Shown here piece by piece: positions 1 through 12,242 of a DNA stretch of 64,000 nucleotides. Numbering within the stretch: the first letter of the stretch is position 1; each line of letters opens with the position of its first letter. The notes under the pieces are model-generated. The model ran no database searches and was not told the DNA's origin. It worked only from the letters and a program-made list of their open reading frames with translations. The DNA is taken from NCBI GenBank assembly GCA_023512835.1, contig CM042091.1, forward strand, positions 2,552,553 to 2,616,552, read 5' to 3'. This DNA comes from Taxillus chinensis (lineage: Eukaryota > Streptophyta > Magnoliopsida > Santalales > Loranthaceae). Made by a program: the position numbers and the translations under genes.

Positions 1-894
1 ACAATTTTCTAACGTCAATTGAGAGATCGCAGACAATGTGTGAGGTTAGATCCACCCAATCACGGTTGGAGATGGCATCGGTGGAGAGATCGTTTGGCAT
101 CGATGGGGATATCATTTCTTTTTATTATTTTTTTAGAGTTAAAGAAGTACAAGTAGATAATGCTTCTTGCTTTACCCAAAAGCAGTGCACAAAGCACGCC
201 AAGGCATGCACTTCAATTAAGGCAATGTGATTGCCTCTCCTCAAGGACTAGAGTTGCACTTCATTGACTTAAGCACGGGGTGCTCGCTTTTGACAACACT
301 GATCCCAGCATCAGCCCTAAAGTAAAATTCTAGGAAATCATAGAAGAATGAAAAAAGGGTTTAGAATGGCCGAGGAAGACCCATAACAAGCGTAGGCTGA
401 GAAGACCTTTCCATCCTTTCAATAAGCATAAGTTTGAAAAATAAAGTCAGGGTATGCCTGCAACAAATTGAATGTATTCTTATTTATCCTATCGACAGCT
501 CAGCTCGATTAGCATTACCAAGGTAAACACTCTTGCATGGGCAGTCATAGAAAACACCAAACGTTACGGAAATAAGTTTAATTACACAGAAAAGTGAAAA
601 TCGAGCAGCATGGCAAGCTTAATTTTTCAATTCCTTATTGCTGTCGCAACAGGGCAAATAAGCGACCGTCTGATCAGCCAAGGGGTTCGGAGAAATTCGA
701 AAAATTAAACACTCTGTACGTTTCAAAATGAAACTAGAAAAACACAAACCCTAATCAAAATTTTCACCAAAATTTCAGGTGGGTTGGGTTGGGTTTGGTT
801 GGTTGAAGGGCACGGCACACAAAGCGTGTGCAGGTTGGAGGGAATTGGGGAACAGCAACCAAACAAGCGAAATGAGGAAATTGAGAAAACGCAC
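1..894 (-). other. Presumed intron 2 of the SWAP70-type gene
   Basis: The second exon of the flanking minus-strand gene ends at a GTGCGT donor just below 895. No open segment matching the expected PH-domain start was found on either strand in this stretch, so it is read as part of a long intron. Short plus-strand ORFs here have no recognisable content. Confidence 0.55.
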
Positions 895-1189
895 CGTTTC
901 GGATCGTTTAAGGAGCGGGCCTTGTAACAAATTTTTGCCGGAACCGGAGGCCAGCTGGCGCTTGATCTTCTCCAGGCTGTTCTCCGTGTCTCCTGCTCCC
1001 CCAGCTCTCTGCGACAAGCAGTCGGATAATTTGAAGAAACAAAACATGGATGAGTTGAAGAATTAATAAAAGATGGGATCGTTGTTGTTTTTCCCTGTGG
1101 GGCTTCCATTCCAATGGAGGAGTATAGAGTATAGAGTATAGAGAAAGAACGGAGAGGACCTGAAGAGCGGCAGCTCCATTAGTCGCCAT
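895..1189 (-). CDS. SWAP70: SWAP70-type PH-domain protein, first two exons (gene runs off the left edge)
   Basis: Two exons are visible on the minus strand: 1160-1189 and 895-1008. The first runs from the ATG (MATNGAAALQ) and the second encodes RAGGAGDTENSLEKIKRQ through GPLLKRSET. The phase is 0 at both junctions. The stretch LEKIKRQLASGSGKNLLQG and GPLLKRSET is the signature that precedes the PH domain in plant SWAP70-like proteins, where the next exon normally continues LRKWNERW. That exon was not found in 1-894, so the remainder must lie left of the window. The family (known) has a PH domain plus coiled coil; rice members act as Rac/ROP exchange factors in immunity. The intron between the two exons is only 151 bp (1009-1159) and contains three copies of GTATAGA. 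Family assignment is strong; completeness cannot be judged here. Confidence 0.8.
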
Positions 1190-4167
1190 GGCTATTGGCT
1201 GGATCGGAGAATCCAAAGGGAGGGCACAGGGGGGTTCAGTCGAGGACTCAGGTGTTTGTTGATCGTCGTTCGTTCTCTGGACTGCTGGGACTGTTAGGTT
1301 TCATGACTTGTCTGTTGGTTTGGCTGGCTTCGCAACCACGGCTCGGTTTTATTCTCCCTTCACCATTTTCCTTTTAAAAAATAAGCAAATATTTAATAAA
1401 TAGTACAAATAAAATTTTAAAATAAAAGAACTGAAAAGTATACGATTGTTAAAATAAGAATAAAATATTCTGGTTATTTTGTCTCTAAAGTCCTTCAACT
1501 TTAATGAAAAATGGTGAATTTTTTTTTATCTAATTATGTATCTCTAATTTCTCTCATTTTCTACTTTTCTTTTCTTTCAACTAAATTGATCATATTAATT
1601 TGATATCAAAGTTAAGTTTCATACGGTTACAAAATAAATATTGAATTTCATTATAAAGTTAGAAAAATATTGATATGTTACAAGTCCAATTTCGATTAGG
1701 TTCGTACTTTCATACGAATTATACTCACTAAGTTATAGATTATATTTCATAATCAGATTTCAAGATGAATCAATGTTAATTTTTACGTTTGTGGAGAAAA
1801 AACTCACAACTCTCGTCTAATCTAAGCAACTCATATCATTATCAATACCTTTACTACTCAAAAAAGAATCCACACGCATTTAAAATTGTCAATTTAATAA
1901 GTGCATCTTACCTCCTTACATCACCCTACAATGGCACTAGGGATTGACAAAATTTTATAAACAACCCACAAGGGGTGAATTCTCCGAGATCATACTACTT
2001 TAACTCCGTCCAACATGCTACGGTGACCCATCATAAGCCTTAACTCATCTCGACTAATGTTGTAATAGCTCATCAAGACACTTCTAAAAGGCTCTCCCAC
2101 TTATGTAGTAACTTATCGGAAATTTTTCTCATTAGTTGTTTTCGTAGGACTTCAAAATGAGATCCGATTTGATGTTAAGATCAAAATAACATCACACCTT
2201 AACGAATACAATAGGAGTTGCTTGTCCTATTGGGAAAAAAATCAATTACAAAAGAAAATCGAACCAACTATTTTGTTTTTTATCATCAACCGTAGCACCA
2301 AGGGGAGTTATGATCCAATAATAGGAAAACTTGGGCCTCCATCAATTCAATGTATAAATCCATATTCAAATTCATCTCATATTACATTTTACATATTCAC
2401 AAACCAAGAATAACAACCACGGCAAGAAAAAGAAATGTGCTATTACTGTAACAAGAAATTCGTTCAAAGTTATCGAAGTTTCAAATTTTCATGATAAAAG
2501 ACATAATAACAAGAGATAAGGAGCCAATCTAATATTATAACATTATTTTTCAAAAAAATATAATATGAGTTCATCCTTAAAAGCAAGGATATTCAAGTTT
2601 CTGGAAGAATATAATATTTTCATAAATTGTGGCTATACAGGCTATGCTACGTAGGAAGAAATTTGTTATTCATTCTACTTTCATAGAATGAATAGTTATT
2701 ATTATATTATAAAACTATTATTATAGAGGTTAATTTTTATTTAGTAGTAGTTTTATTTTTTATAATAGCCCGTTTATAAAATTTTTAACTAATTGTTTTT
2801 TTTTTCTATTTCTATGATTTTCTATTATTTTTCTCTTCCTATTATATTGATTGTATCTTCCCGATGAAACATTAAACTATAGGGTGGAGGCGGTTAGTGA
2901 GTAAAGCTATCGCTACGAACTCAATTCGTTTAAGCCAAACGACCCAAACCAAAGTTAGGTTGGCAATGTTTTTTTTCTTTAAAATTATTAATAATCCAAA
3001 TTTCATTTGTTAAGTTCAAAAGAATACACGTATAAAACTTAGATTAAGTTTAGCTTTATTATATATGAAAAGATGTAAGAGTAAATTTTAATATAAAAAA
3101 AATAAAGTGCCGTATGTAACTCGAGGTTATTAATATCTTCAAAATTATGTGTCGATTAAACGCAATAGCAATAGAATTATTAGTTCAATGTCATGATCAT
3201 TTTTTTTCCGACTTGATTTAATTATACTTTTTATCAGCTAGCCCCATGGGGCTTAATGTCGTGATCATTCAAAACACATTTATAGAAAGTATGGCATAAA
3301 CACACAATGAAACCCGGGTGAAATATATATATATATTTTTTTTGGGAAAACAATTTCTTTTATCGATAAGAAAACAAAGACAAACAGTAGTAAAACCAGT
3401 GGCATGCTTAAATGCTTTAAGCCGACAATTGCAAGGGATTAGTACAACTGTTGAAATCAAGGGAACTCCCTTTAATCACTTCATCGCAAAGTATCGCATT
3501 ATTAAAATTTTAAAAAACTTTAATCTTTTCAAATACCATTAATAGGAGTTATAACGCAGAGTTAAGGATAAGAAAGGAAGCAATTGAATCCCAAACGAGG
3601 AAAGGAAGACAAGAAAAATAAATTTAAAAAGTAGCGATGTATCAATTTATAATGAGACAGACAAATAAAAAAATTATAATAATTCAAGTGGAATGTAATA
3701 TTATAAAAAAATCCAAAAAAAGATATAAAAAACTAATATTATGGGCAAATTATATTGGTCCATAAAATTATTGTCAATTACATCATGGTAGAATTGTAGC
3801 ATTGAAAGTAAATAAGGGATGAATTCGAAAGGAAACAATATTTTTGGGAAAAATATATGGCTATTGTGTGCGTGTACCACGTTACAAGTAGCCTTTAATG
3901 GGTGTTTAGTTATTTATGCTCATTTGGTTATTTTTTGATTATTTTTGAAATATGATTATTTTTAAAAATTATGAATGAATTTATATTGCTAATAAATAAT
4001 TTTAAATTATTTGAGTTCACTATTTTTAAAATAATTATATTTTCAAAAATAATATCATCCCATTAAACATTTCTTATTCTTAATATATATAAATGATAAT
4101 ACATTGCAGCAAAGAAAACAGATATTAACCCAAAAAGCTACCTTGCTTTGATATATTTAGTTTATTA
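1190..4167. other. Intergenic spacer and SWAP70 promoter side
   Basis: The first ~200 bp upstream of the SWAP70 ATG is the presumed 5' UTR and promoter on the minus strand. The rest is AT-rich and carries only short ORFs without recognisable motifs. No RNA gene or intact transposon was recognised. Confidence 0.6.
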
Positions 4168-4544
4168 GAGCATACACGGTAGGTTCTTTATAATTTAATT
4201 TTTCCTATAATTTAAGAAAATAATATAGAAAATTATCAAAAACTCATTTACAGGTTTTCTAAAATAGGGTATAGGAATAAAGAATAAATAGTAAATTTTT
4301 ATATTTAGGGTTTACTATTCATTCATAAATACTTTTTCTATAATTTTTTTAATATATATTATTAAACTTGTAATTTTTTGATTGGTTATAATAAATGAAA
4401 GGATAATAAAGAAATAATATAAAATAAATTAAATAATAAATGTAGATAAAAATAAAAAATGAGATATTTGATATTTTTAAAAAATAATTAAATTATTTAC
4501 CATTTATCCCAAAATAAAATAAAAATATTAAAATTCTGATGCTC
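4168..4544. mobile_element. Short Harbinger/Tourist-like MITE
   Basis: The 377-bp AT-rich element starts GAGCATA and ends TATGCTC-like (TGATGCTC), giving short terminal inverted repeats around GAGCAT. It is preceded by TTA at 4165-4167 and followed by TGA/TTA-like bases. A three-base TTA target duplication and GAGCAT termini match the better-preserved elements at 14190 and 18203. It has no coding capacity. The right-hand target copy is imperfect, so the call is moderate. Confidence 0.4.
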
Positions 4545-6424
4545 TGATTAATTAACCCAATTTAAACTTTTGCGGCTAAAATGGTATATAATGGTAAAAA
4601 CAAACGGATGACACCCAATTGTTACGAGCCTAACAAGAATACACGATTAGGAATGTCACCTTAGTCGTGGCACACGAGAACAACAGTTGTTGGAAAAAAC
4701 AAAGTGGTTGGAAGGGTTTGGATGGGTGGAAATGATTTTAATTTTTTTTGGATTCATAACCACATTGGCCCCCAATTCCTAAACTCTTACCTTTAATGCA
4801 TCATAACATGACTTTATGGAGAGCTATTCCTTAGAGAGCCTTCCCCAATGTTTACTCTTTTTTTTTTTTTGCCAGAGATGGGCAGAACCGCAGAGGAGAC
4901 CTCAGATCAGCAACCTTACTGATGCAAAACCACAGCGAGTAAAATGGAACACTGGACTCCAACGCTCATCAAAATGATCATCATAGTATAATCTCCAAAA
5001 AAATGCATCTTAAATAGATGTATGCATGGAAATTCAGTGAGAATTACACTCTCACTCTTTCATCTTAAATAGCTGGATGTTAAGTTTATGATCAGATCAA
5101 CATACACAACCATCGACCAGAATTGAATTAATTAACAATCATGAAAGTAAGTTCTCAGTTTATGATTAATCTCTATGACCTTAGAGTTTAACAATGTCTA
5201 ATCCAAGATTTCAATATCATATGCATGCAAGTACTATGATCCTTAAAAATCAATAATTAAAAAACTAATATTAATAATAATATCATGGAAAGACATTTAG
5301 AAGCATAATGCTATAAGACCAAACAATTTATAACGGATTATAGTCTGAAGTAAACTGGGATTAATTGTACAATAAAACCATGAATCTTTTTCTTTTTCAA
5401 TATGCGTGTTTCTTCATAATTTACCAGTAATGTTCCTTCACCTGACTTTATTCTTGCTGGTTATTGCTGCATGTTTTCAAAATAAATGTGTCTTGCACTG
5501 CTATGATCCACTCGTTCATTCTACTTGATTTTTGTATGGAGTCATCACACATGGTCTTTTTCTGCACAAAATCCTCAATAATAAATCACCTATCATGAGA
5601 CTTGAACATCCACTCTATATGTACTACTTAGTTTCGTTAACTATATTTTCAAAGTGATTCTTCGTTCATCCCTATGGATGCTCTTACAAAACAAACTAAA
5701 CTTCTATTTCTGGAATCCAAATTTGTTTAGGTCTATTAAGATGGTTAATTAGCGGTAAAAGCAGTTGGTCCATTAACCCAAATTCTCCTTATGTACCATG
5801 GCTGCTTGTGAAAGACTTTCATCCTAAAAATATTTGACTGTAGAAGAGATTAACTTTGAATTTTTATTAATTAATATTTAATTAACATGTGCAACTCTAT
5901 AAAAAAAGCTCTAAAAAACTGAAAATACAGAAAATAATTTTTACATTTGATGAAACTATCCTGTTCTACATAAAGTTCTATATTTATGTCTTTACATCTC
6001 TATTAGGGAATACTTGCTTCAAACGTATTTTAATCAACTTCTTGACTTTTAACTTAAGCATATATATAATTAACATGAATAAATATTTGTGTAACCAATT
6101 CGCTATATTATCACAAAATCGTAACGGAATAAACAGTTATAATTTTTTTCTTTCTCCTGACGAATTAATATGTTATCACGTCATCACAGTTATTCAAAAA
6201 TTATCAACTCCAATCATATGTAACATTGCTCAACTAGCATATCCCATGCGCAATGTGATGGGTTAATTATTATTCGTTATGAAATTAAGGTCATTCTTCT
6301 TTTTTCCTTGGGGAGGGTTAATGTGGGGAGAAAAGGGAGGAGGGGGGATAGAACACCAAATAAGCTAGCTCCGGCAAGCAAAATATATATTAAGTAGAGT
6401 TACATCAAGTTTTGCACTCTTTTC
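4545..6424. other. Intergenic spacer
   Basis: AT-rich sequence with a T-run near 4857 and several short ORFs. The longest, 125 codons at 5889-6266, has a composition typical of random AT-rich DNA and no motif. The right end is the 3' side of psbP. Confidence 0.6.
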
Positions 6425-7620
6425 TCAAGCAACACTGAAGGAACCTGCAGTGCTCTCCACAAATTTTCTTGCTCCCTTGAACCATCTCTTGTCCCCTGCT
6501 TGTGCCTTGCATATGTAGAGCTTCCCATCAGACACAGTTGCTGTAATCAGTTGATGCTTGCCGCCTTCATCCCCATCGGCAGTCCTTGTCAGCACAGACA
6601 AGCTGTAGTATTGCTTCCCACCGATCACCGGAGCCTGCGTCTCCAAGATGTTGGCTGTTGCTACAGAGTCTATCTCAAAACCACCCTACATATCCATTTC
6701 GCAATCTATAAGAATAAACGCATGCAATAGCGCCGTCGTACACATTCATGTTGACAGACGAAAGTTTTTGCATTGTCATGGCAGTGTCGTTTCTTTCGAT
6801 TTTCATTTTAATAAAGCCGTATAAATATGAAGGACTTTACTGACTTTGTTACTCATGCCATGGGAAATATGGGAAACAAATTAAGTATATAGGCCATCTC
6901 AAGAAACTAGTAGAATATTATAATTAAAATTAGTCCTTAATTTAACCTCCAATCAGTACTCCATAACATATGACAATAACGTTTTTTTCCCATTTCTACA
7001 TATATCCAAAAAGGCTATATATAATGAGCTATTCAATTCAATATATTCCCAAGTACCTCAGAACTGGTCTTTCCGAAGAAGGCCTGTTTTCCCAGCAAAT
7101 AATCCACCTGCAAATTAAGGAAAATTTAAAGCAACGGAGGCAATCACAAGACACTTCCCAACGTTAATTAAGACACGTTGGCACACTTTCACTTTCGACA
7201 TTCAATTAGACCACATAAGCAAAATCCCATAATTTATTAACATGTTAAATCTCTGCATGCAGCTAACATTCCACACGACACGTGTTTCAATCTAAACCAT
7301 ATCCATATTAAACTTTCTTTTATTCCTTAATAAATCATTTGCTCATGATCAAACAGATTCACTTAATTGTAATTGATATATATATATATATAATTTTGTT
7401 ATAATAAAAACGTGAGATTAGCTTCTCATCGTGATAACTTTAATCTGAACCGTTAGATTATGCAACCAACAGTTCAGATTAGACTTTCTAACTATAGCTC
7501 CGCTACAGTAAATCTACTAAAGTTAAATGAAAGTCTAATATGAATCGTTAAATTTTAATCGGACGGTCCATATTAAAGGTTCTCATAATAAGATGATGGC
7601 CTCACATCCTCTATGTAACA

Positions 7621-7675
<55 letters not shown>

Positions 7676-9150
7676 GACAGATCCAGAAAGTTTGGCTTGA
7701 GAGACTGAAATATAAATCGTTAAGATTATTATAACTCATATTTAAATAATTACTATTAGCAACATTTAGGTCACAAGTAACGGTATAAAAGCATAAAAAA
7801 TCACTAAATTCTTTATAATCAAATCTTAGATAACTTTTAAAAAATCATATAATCAATTTACCACTATTATAGTTAGTAACATATTTATTATTAACACTTT
7901 AAGACAATAAGTCATATTACTAATTAAATTTAAATATTAATAAAACTAAAAACATAATTATATATATAATTATATATATCAAAGGAACAACATGAAAACA
8001 TAATTTTTTTATAAACATCAAATCATTCGTCGGTATACAAATTTTTATTGGAATCTTATTCCTAATAAGTTTTATTTCATAATTTTAAAACTATATATAT
8101 GCATATTGATATATGATAGTCGGTTTATATGACTTAATTAATTAACTTATTTTTTCATGTTATATATATAATTATATATTATTATCGATCATATAAATTA
8201 GATTAATTTATGACTTAATGATTCACGTTAATATAAATGTATTAATATATACTTTTATATTGACCGATTACAATCATATAATTTATTACTTGATACCTAC
8301 GAACTTAGAGTTTTTATATTAATAATTATATATTAACATCATGATAATATAAAATTAGAATTTTATTGTTTTATTTTTTTATTAATATTATAATAACTCA
8401 TTTATAAAAATTTTATTTAAATTTATATATATATATATACACGTTCATGAAGATTAATGACTCCAGTATATATATATTTATCAACCAATTAATTTAAATA
8501 TACGTGTGAGGCCCCTGCCAGCCTCACACATATACGAACATCCCTGCTAAATTTATTTAGTTATATCTATATTCAACATTAGATATAAGTAACTGCAGCT
8601 TGAAAGAGGATGTCGGAGGGTTTTGAAGGTTCTTCGTGAGGTGGCTGACGTGGCACTTAGATATATAAAATAATAATCACAGTTAAATTTAGCTACTGTG
8701 CCCATTTTTAGCCTGCTAGCATACCTTGGAGAGGAACTCCTCGGGGGAACCATAATCAACGATTGATTTCTTGTCGGTGGGGTTGACCATGACGGAGACA
8801 TTGCTGTTGGAGTCGAAGTTGTCCTCGTACCTCAGAACCTGTCCCGGAAACTCCACCTCATTGCTTGGATTCCATTTCGCAGGAATCGACAGCTTGAATC
8901 CGTCTCCGTTGTAAGGCAAGAAGTCCGTGTTGGTCTTTGGCTTCCCAAAGATATTAGCTGCCAGGAGACAGACAGACCATACGTATATACTTTATTAAAA
9001 TAACCCATCACGCATGTTTTGTTTTTTTGTTTTGTACTCTTGTTTTTTTTTTTTAAAGGAACGTGATTAATTAAGCAGTACTAAAAGAAAAATAAAATTA
9101 AATAAGACAAACAAATCCAAAACACGACATGATTAATTAATTCACTAGTT

Positions 9151-9231
<81 letters not shown>

Positions 9232-9516
9232 ACCGGACTCTCCATAGGCAGCATCTGCGGGGGAAGCCTTGGAGCCAGCGGCAGCGACGCCGACGAGGAC
9301 GGTGAGAGCCAAACGCCGGGATACGGCGGCGGCGCTGCTCGCATCAGAATCCTCGGGGACGGCGGAGGCAGCTTGCTTGAGGGCGCGACAGATCATCAGC
9401 TGCTGAGTGGGCCTGATGGTAGCCACCAAGTGGCGCTGCTGCGAAGGTGACGAGGGGGATCGGAGGGTGGGGGTGGAGAGCCCGTGCTGGTGTAGGAAGC
9501 ACGCGGTGGACGCCAT
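6425..9516 (-). CDS. psbP: PsbP, 23-kDa oxygen-evolving enhancer protein 2, chloroplastic
   Basis: Extrinsic photosystem II subunit of the thylakoid lumen that stabilises the manganese cluster and Ca/Cl retention (known for the family). Exons on the minus strand: 9234-9516, 8725-8957, 7057-7107 and 6425-6685. They join in phase to 275 aa. Residues 1-89 form a bipartite transit peptide: a Ser/Thr/Arg-rich stroma-targeting part, then a twin-arginine signal ([11 protein letters not shown], Arg67-Arg68) and a hydrophobic core ending in ADA. Cleavage there gives a mature protein of 186 residues beginning [13 protein letters not shown], the usual PsbP length and start. Conserved blocks include [36 protein letters not shown] and [16 protein letters not shown]. 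Exon 3 is only 51 nt. Introns of 276, 1617 and 371 bp contain microsatellites. No frameshift is seen and the gene looks functional. Confidence 0.96.
7624..7675. repeat. (CT)n(TA)n microsatellite in psbP intron 2
   Basis: About 16 CT units (7624-7655) pass directly into about 10 TA units. The array lies in the AT-rich 1.6-kb second intron of psbP. Confidence 0.95.
9150..9228. repeat. (TA)n(GA)n microsatellite in psbP intron 1
   Basis: About 11 TA units followed by about 28 GA units, ending right beside the exon 1 splice donor (exon 1 ends at 9234 on the minus strand). On the transcript it is a CU-rich run starting a few bases after the donor, so length changes here could affect splicing. Confidence 0.95.
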
Positions 9517-9667
9517 ATCGTCGTCGGGAGGCGAGTGCGGCGAGAGCGAGAGCGACTGCGCGAGAGCTTGCTTCGAGTTTGACGTAGGAGTGTGAGTGAG
9601 CGAGCGAGCGCGTTGTTGTGTTGTTGAGATCTATGGTGGTGGAGAGACGTCGTTTTGAGGTTTGGGG

Positions 9668-9717
9668 CCACGTGGGAAAATGGATGAGATTTACGGATTG
9701 GATTTTTGAGGATAAGG
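9668..9717 (-). promoter_or_regulatory. G-box and I-box pair upstream of psbP
   Basis: CCACGTGG, a palindromic G-box, lies at 9668-9675, about 155 bp upstream of the psbP start. GATAAGG, an I-box core, lies at 9711-9717. A paired G-box and I-box is the classic light-responsive arrangement of nuclear photosynthesis genes (known). Assignment to psbP follows from position and is inference. Confidence 0.55.
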
Positions 9718-11500
9718 TGCTATTGGGTCTCATTGGTGCACGTCGCATCACTGCTTTTTGCTTCCGCGTGTCTTCATCCTGCGTGGCATCTATATGGCAC
9801 ACCACTAATCATTCAATTACTATTTTACTCGCTGAGGTATGCTTTAACAAATTAAAAATCAATAATTCACCCATTTCAGCAAGTAATTCACGGTCAAACT
9901 TGGTCTACAAATAAAAGTTTAATATTTAATAGCACTAAAATTAATATATTATTGAAAAAATAATTTTCTACCTCAATCAAACAACAATATCAAAAGTGAA
10001 TCTTTTACTCTCTCTTTTTTCCACCTTTTATTCACCTCTTTTTCTGTTTTACCCCTTTGATAAATTGACGAGTTGAGTGTTATATTATAACTACACGTGC
10101 TATTAATCTTTTGTTGGTAATTGTATGATATTTACTTTTCTCTTTTGTTGTAGACAAATTGAGTGTGATGTGGCCGAAGTTGAAATGTTACTTGGGCGAA
10201 TCATAAAGAGTATTGTACTTGATTTTGTTCATCAGTGACAGTGATCACTCTATTCTTTTGGGTATTAGTTGACATCCAAAAATATTTCAATTCAAATCCA
10301 AACTTGTCACTTTTAAATTTAATCCATGCAAATAAATTCTAAATTCATATAAAACATATGAAAACACAAACAAACCTTACTTTATACGAATTCACATTTT
10401 TAATATCATATAAGTTCATAAATTCATTGAATTATAATAGACATTTTTTTCTTTTGCCAAATATGAATTTGCTTAATTTATGATATAATTCAATATTTTT
10501 TAGGTCATAGAATATTTGAAGTGTAAATTCATAAAAGTGAGGTTAATTTGTGTGTTTTTTATTTTTAAATTTTATTAGCATAAATCAAAACAAAAATTCA
10601 ATAATTTTAAATTAAATTGAAGTATGTTTAACGGCTAAATAAATGAAATAATCGATTAAAAATAAAAGTTAAAAATTAAGTTTTATAGATGGAGAAGTTA
10701 AAGTTGAGTGCTTCCTAGGGCGTAACAGGTGTTTGAACCATTGTTAAGGATTTTTTTGACTTAGAGATGACAATGGGTTGGGTCGGATTAGGGTACTACT
10801 GGAATTGAACCTGATCTGAATATTTATAGTCCAATCCAAACATATCCTAACCTAATGGTTTTAGTGCTTCGGGTTAGATCAAATTAGGTTGGGTTGGAGT
10901 AGACGAGATATTTTACCTTAAATTTATTTAAAAATATTAAATCGAAACAGAGTAAATCAGGTCGGGATGAAACAAGACAAAATTGTCACTCCACCCCAGT
11001 TTTACATTGGTGTTGTGCCAAGGGGTGATGCACACCTCAAAAATAATACTAATAAAGTTAAGCGTAGTTAAACGGTAAGTATAACAATGTTCAGTAGAAC
11101 TTGCTACTTGACTTCCATTGAGACCCTTCATTAGGGCAGTGTATTTTCGGGCCAAAGGATTTACTTGTAATATGACATTAGTTGAAATGTGCATGGGATA
11201 GTTAAGACTAAAAAAGTTAACTTATCAATCTCAAATAACATCCATCCAAATGACTAAAAACATTATTTATCTCATTTTTATATTTTTTTAAAATATTTAT
11301 TTATTAGAATTTAAGAATAATTTGAGTATTATTTTCGAAGTAAAAGTAATTTTTAAAATAATAAATTTAATTAATTTAAAATTATTTATGAGTAATAAAA
11401 ATTAATCTTAAATTATTTTTTAAAAAGTAAACAGTTAAAACATTCGCTTTAAACGCAGTAGAAGTAAAGACAAAATAATTATTAGAATTTATATAGAAAT
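9718..11500. other. Intergenic spacer between divergent psbP and RTNLB8-like genes
   Basis: AT-rich spacer between a minus-strand gene on the left and a plus-strand gene on the right, so both promoters lie within or next to it. A stretch around 10762-11000 starts GAGATGACAATGGG and ends with the partly complementary TTGTCACTCCA. This resembles a decayed hAT-type non-autonomous element, but no clear target duplication was found. No other coding or RNA feature was recognised. Confidence 0.45.
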
Positions 11501-11559
11501 CACGCCATCCGCATTTCCGGCTGCGCGGTTCACCAAACCGCTTCACCCGTTTGCTATTT

Positions 11560-12242
11560 ATTTTGCAGGAGTAAAGAGTTGTTGCTGCGCTGAAAAACGA
11601 AAATCACAGACCTTTCCGTTCCTTTCGCCTCTCTGCAAAACTTTGGGTACCTGACCTCCTGCTTACCCAGTACCTCTGCCTGGTGCTGCTGCTACTGTGT
11701 CTTGGATCTCACTTTTGTTTCTCCCCCACCACTGTCTGTGTTGGATTTATATATTGATGCTAATTTTGTTTTTTTCTTTTCAATTTCGGAATCTCGTAGT
11801 TGACCATTACTGTGAAATTTTAATTTTTGGGTTAAATCTATTTGGAGTTGATTATACTTTATACCTTAGTTTGTTGTTGTAAGAAGATCAGCTTAAAACA
11901 CTCATGGGTTGGGGTGGGTTGGGTTGTTTTTTTTTTTTTTTTTAAATAATTATTATTATATAAAATTTCTTATCGTCTCCATGTTTTGGATTCTCTTTTC
12001 CTTGGAGTTAAATTATAGGGATCCGGGTTTTTTTTTTTTTTGTTGCTTGCGGGTCGGAGGATGTTGAGTTTAGGATTTAAGCCTTCGGATTTCTCTTACA
12101 ATAATATCTGCAGCGTACTAAAACTATGTTGTGACTTGTATGTCTTTAGTTAGTGCTTGTAAGGTTTCAGAACTTTGTTTTGTTCTCCAACCACAATGAA
12201 TTTGACTGAATTTTTGTACTTTTGCTGAAGCGTCGTACAAGG
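11560..12242 (+). other. Probable 5' UTR and leader intron of the RTNLB8-like gene
   Basis: A less AT-rich pyrimidine-containing block around 11560-11700 is followed by T-rich intron-like DNA. An acceptor-like TTGCTGAAG lies just before the coding ATG at 12243. This fits a leader intron, common in this family, but the exact donor is not determined. Confidence 0.35.

Noticed and set aside
5889..6266. 125-codon plus-strand ORF
   Set aside because: Isolated in AT-rich DNA, Ile/Asn/Lys/Phe-heavy composition, no motif, no promoter-like context.
9344..9805. Long minus-strand ORFs overlapping psbP exon 1 in other frames
   Set aside because: The psbP frame is clearly the coding one; these are overlapping-frame shadows of a GC-rich exon.
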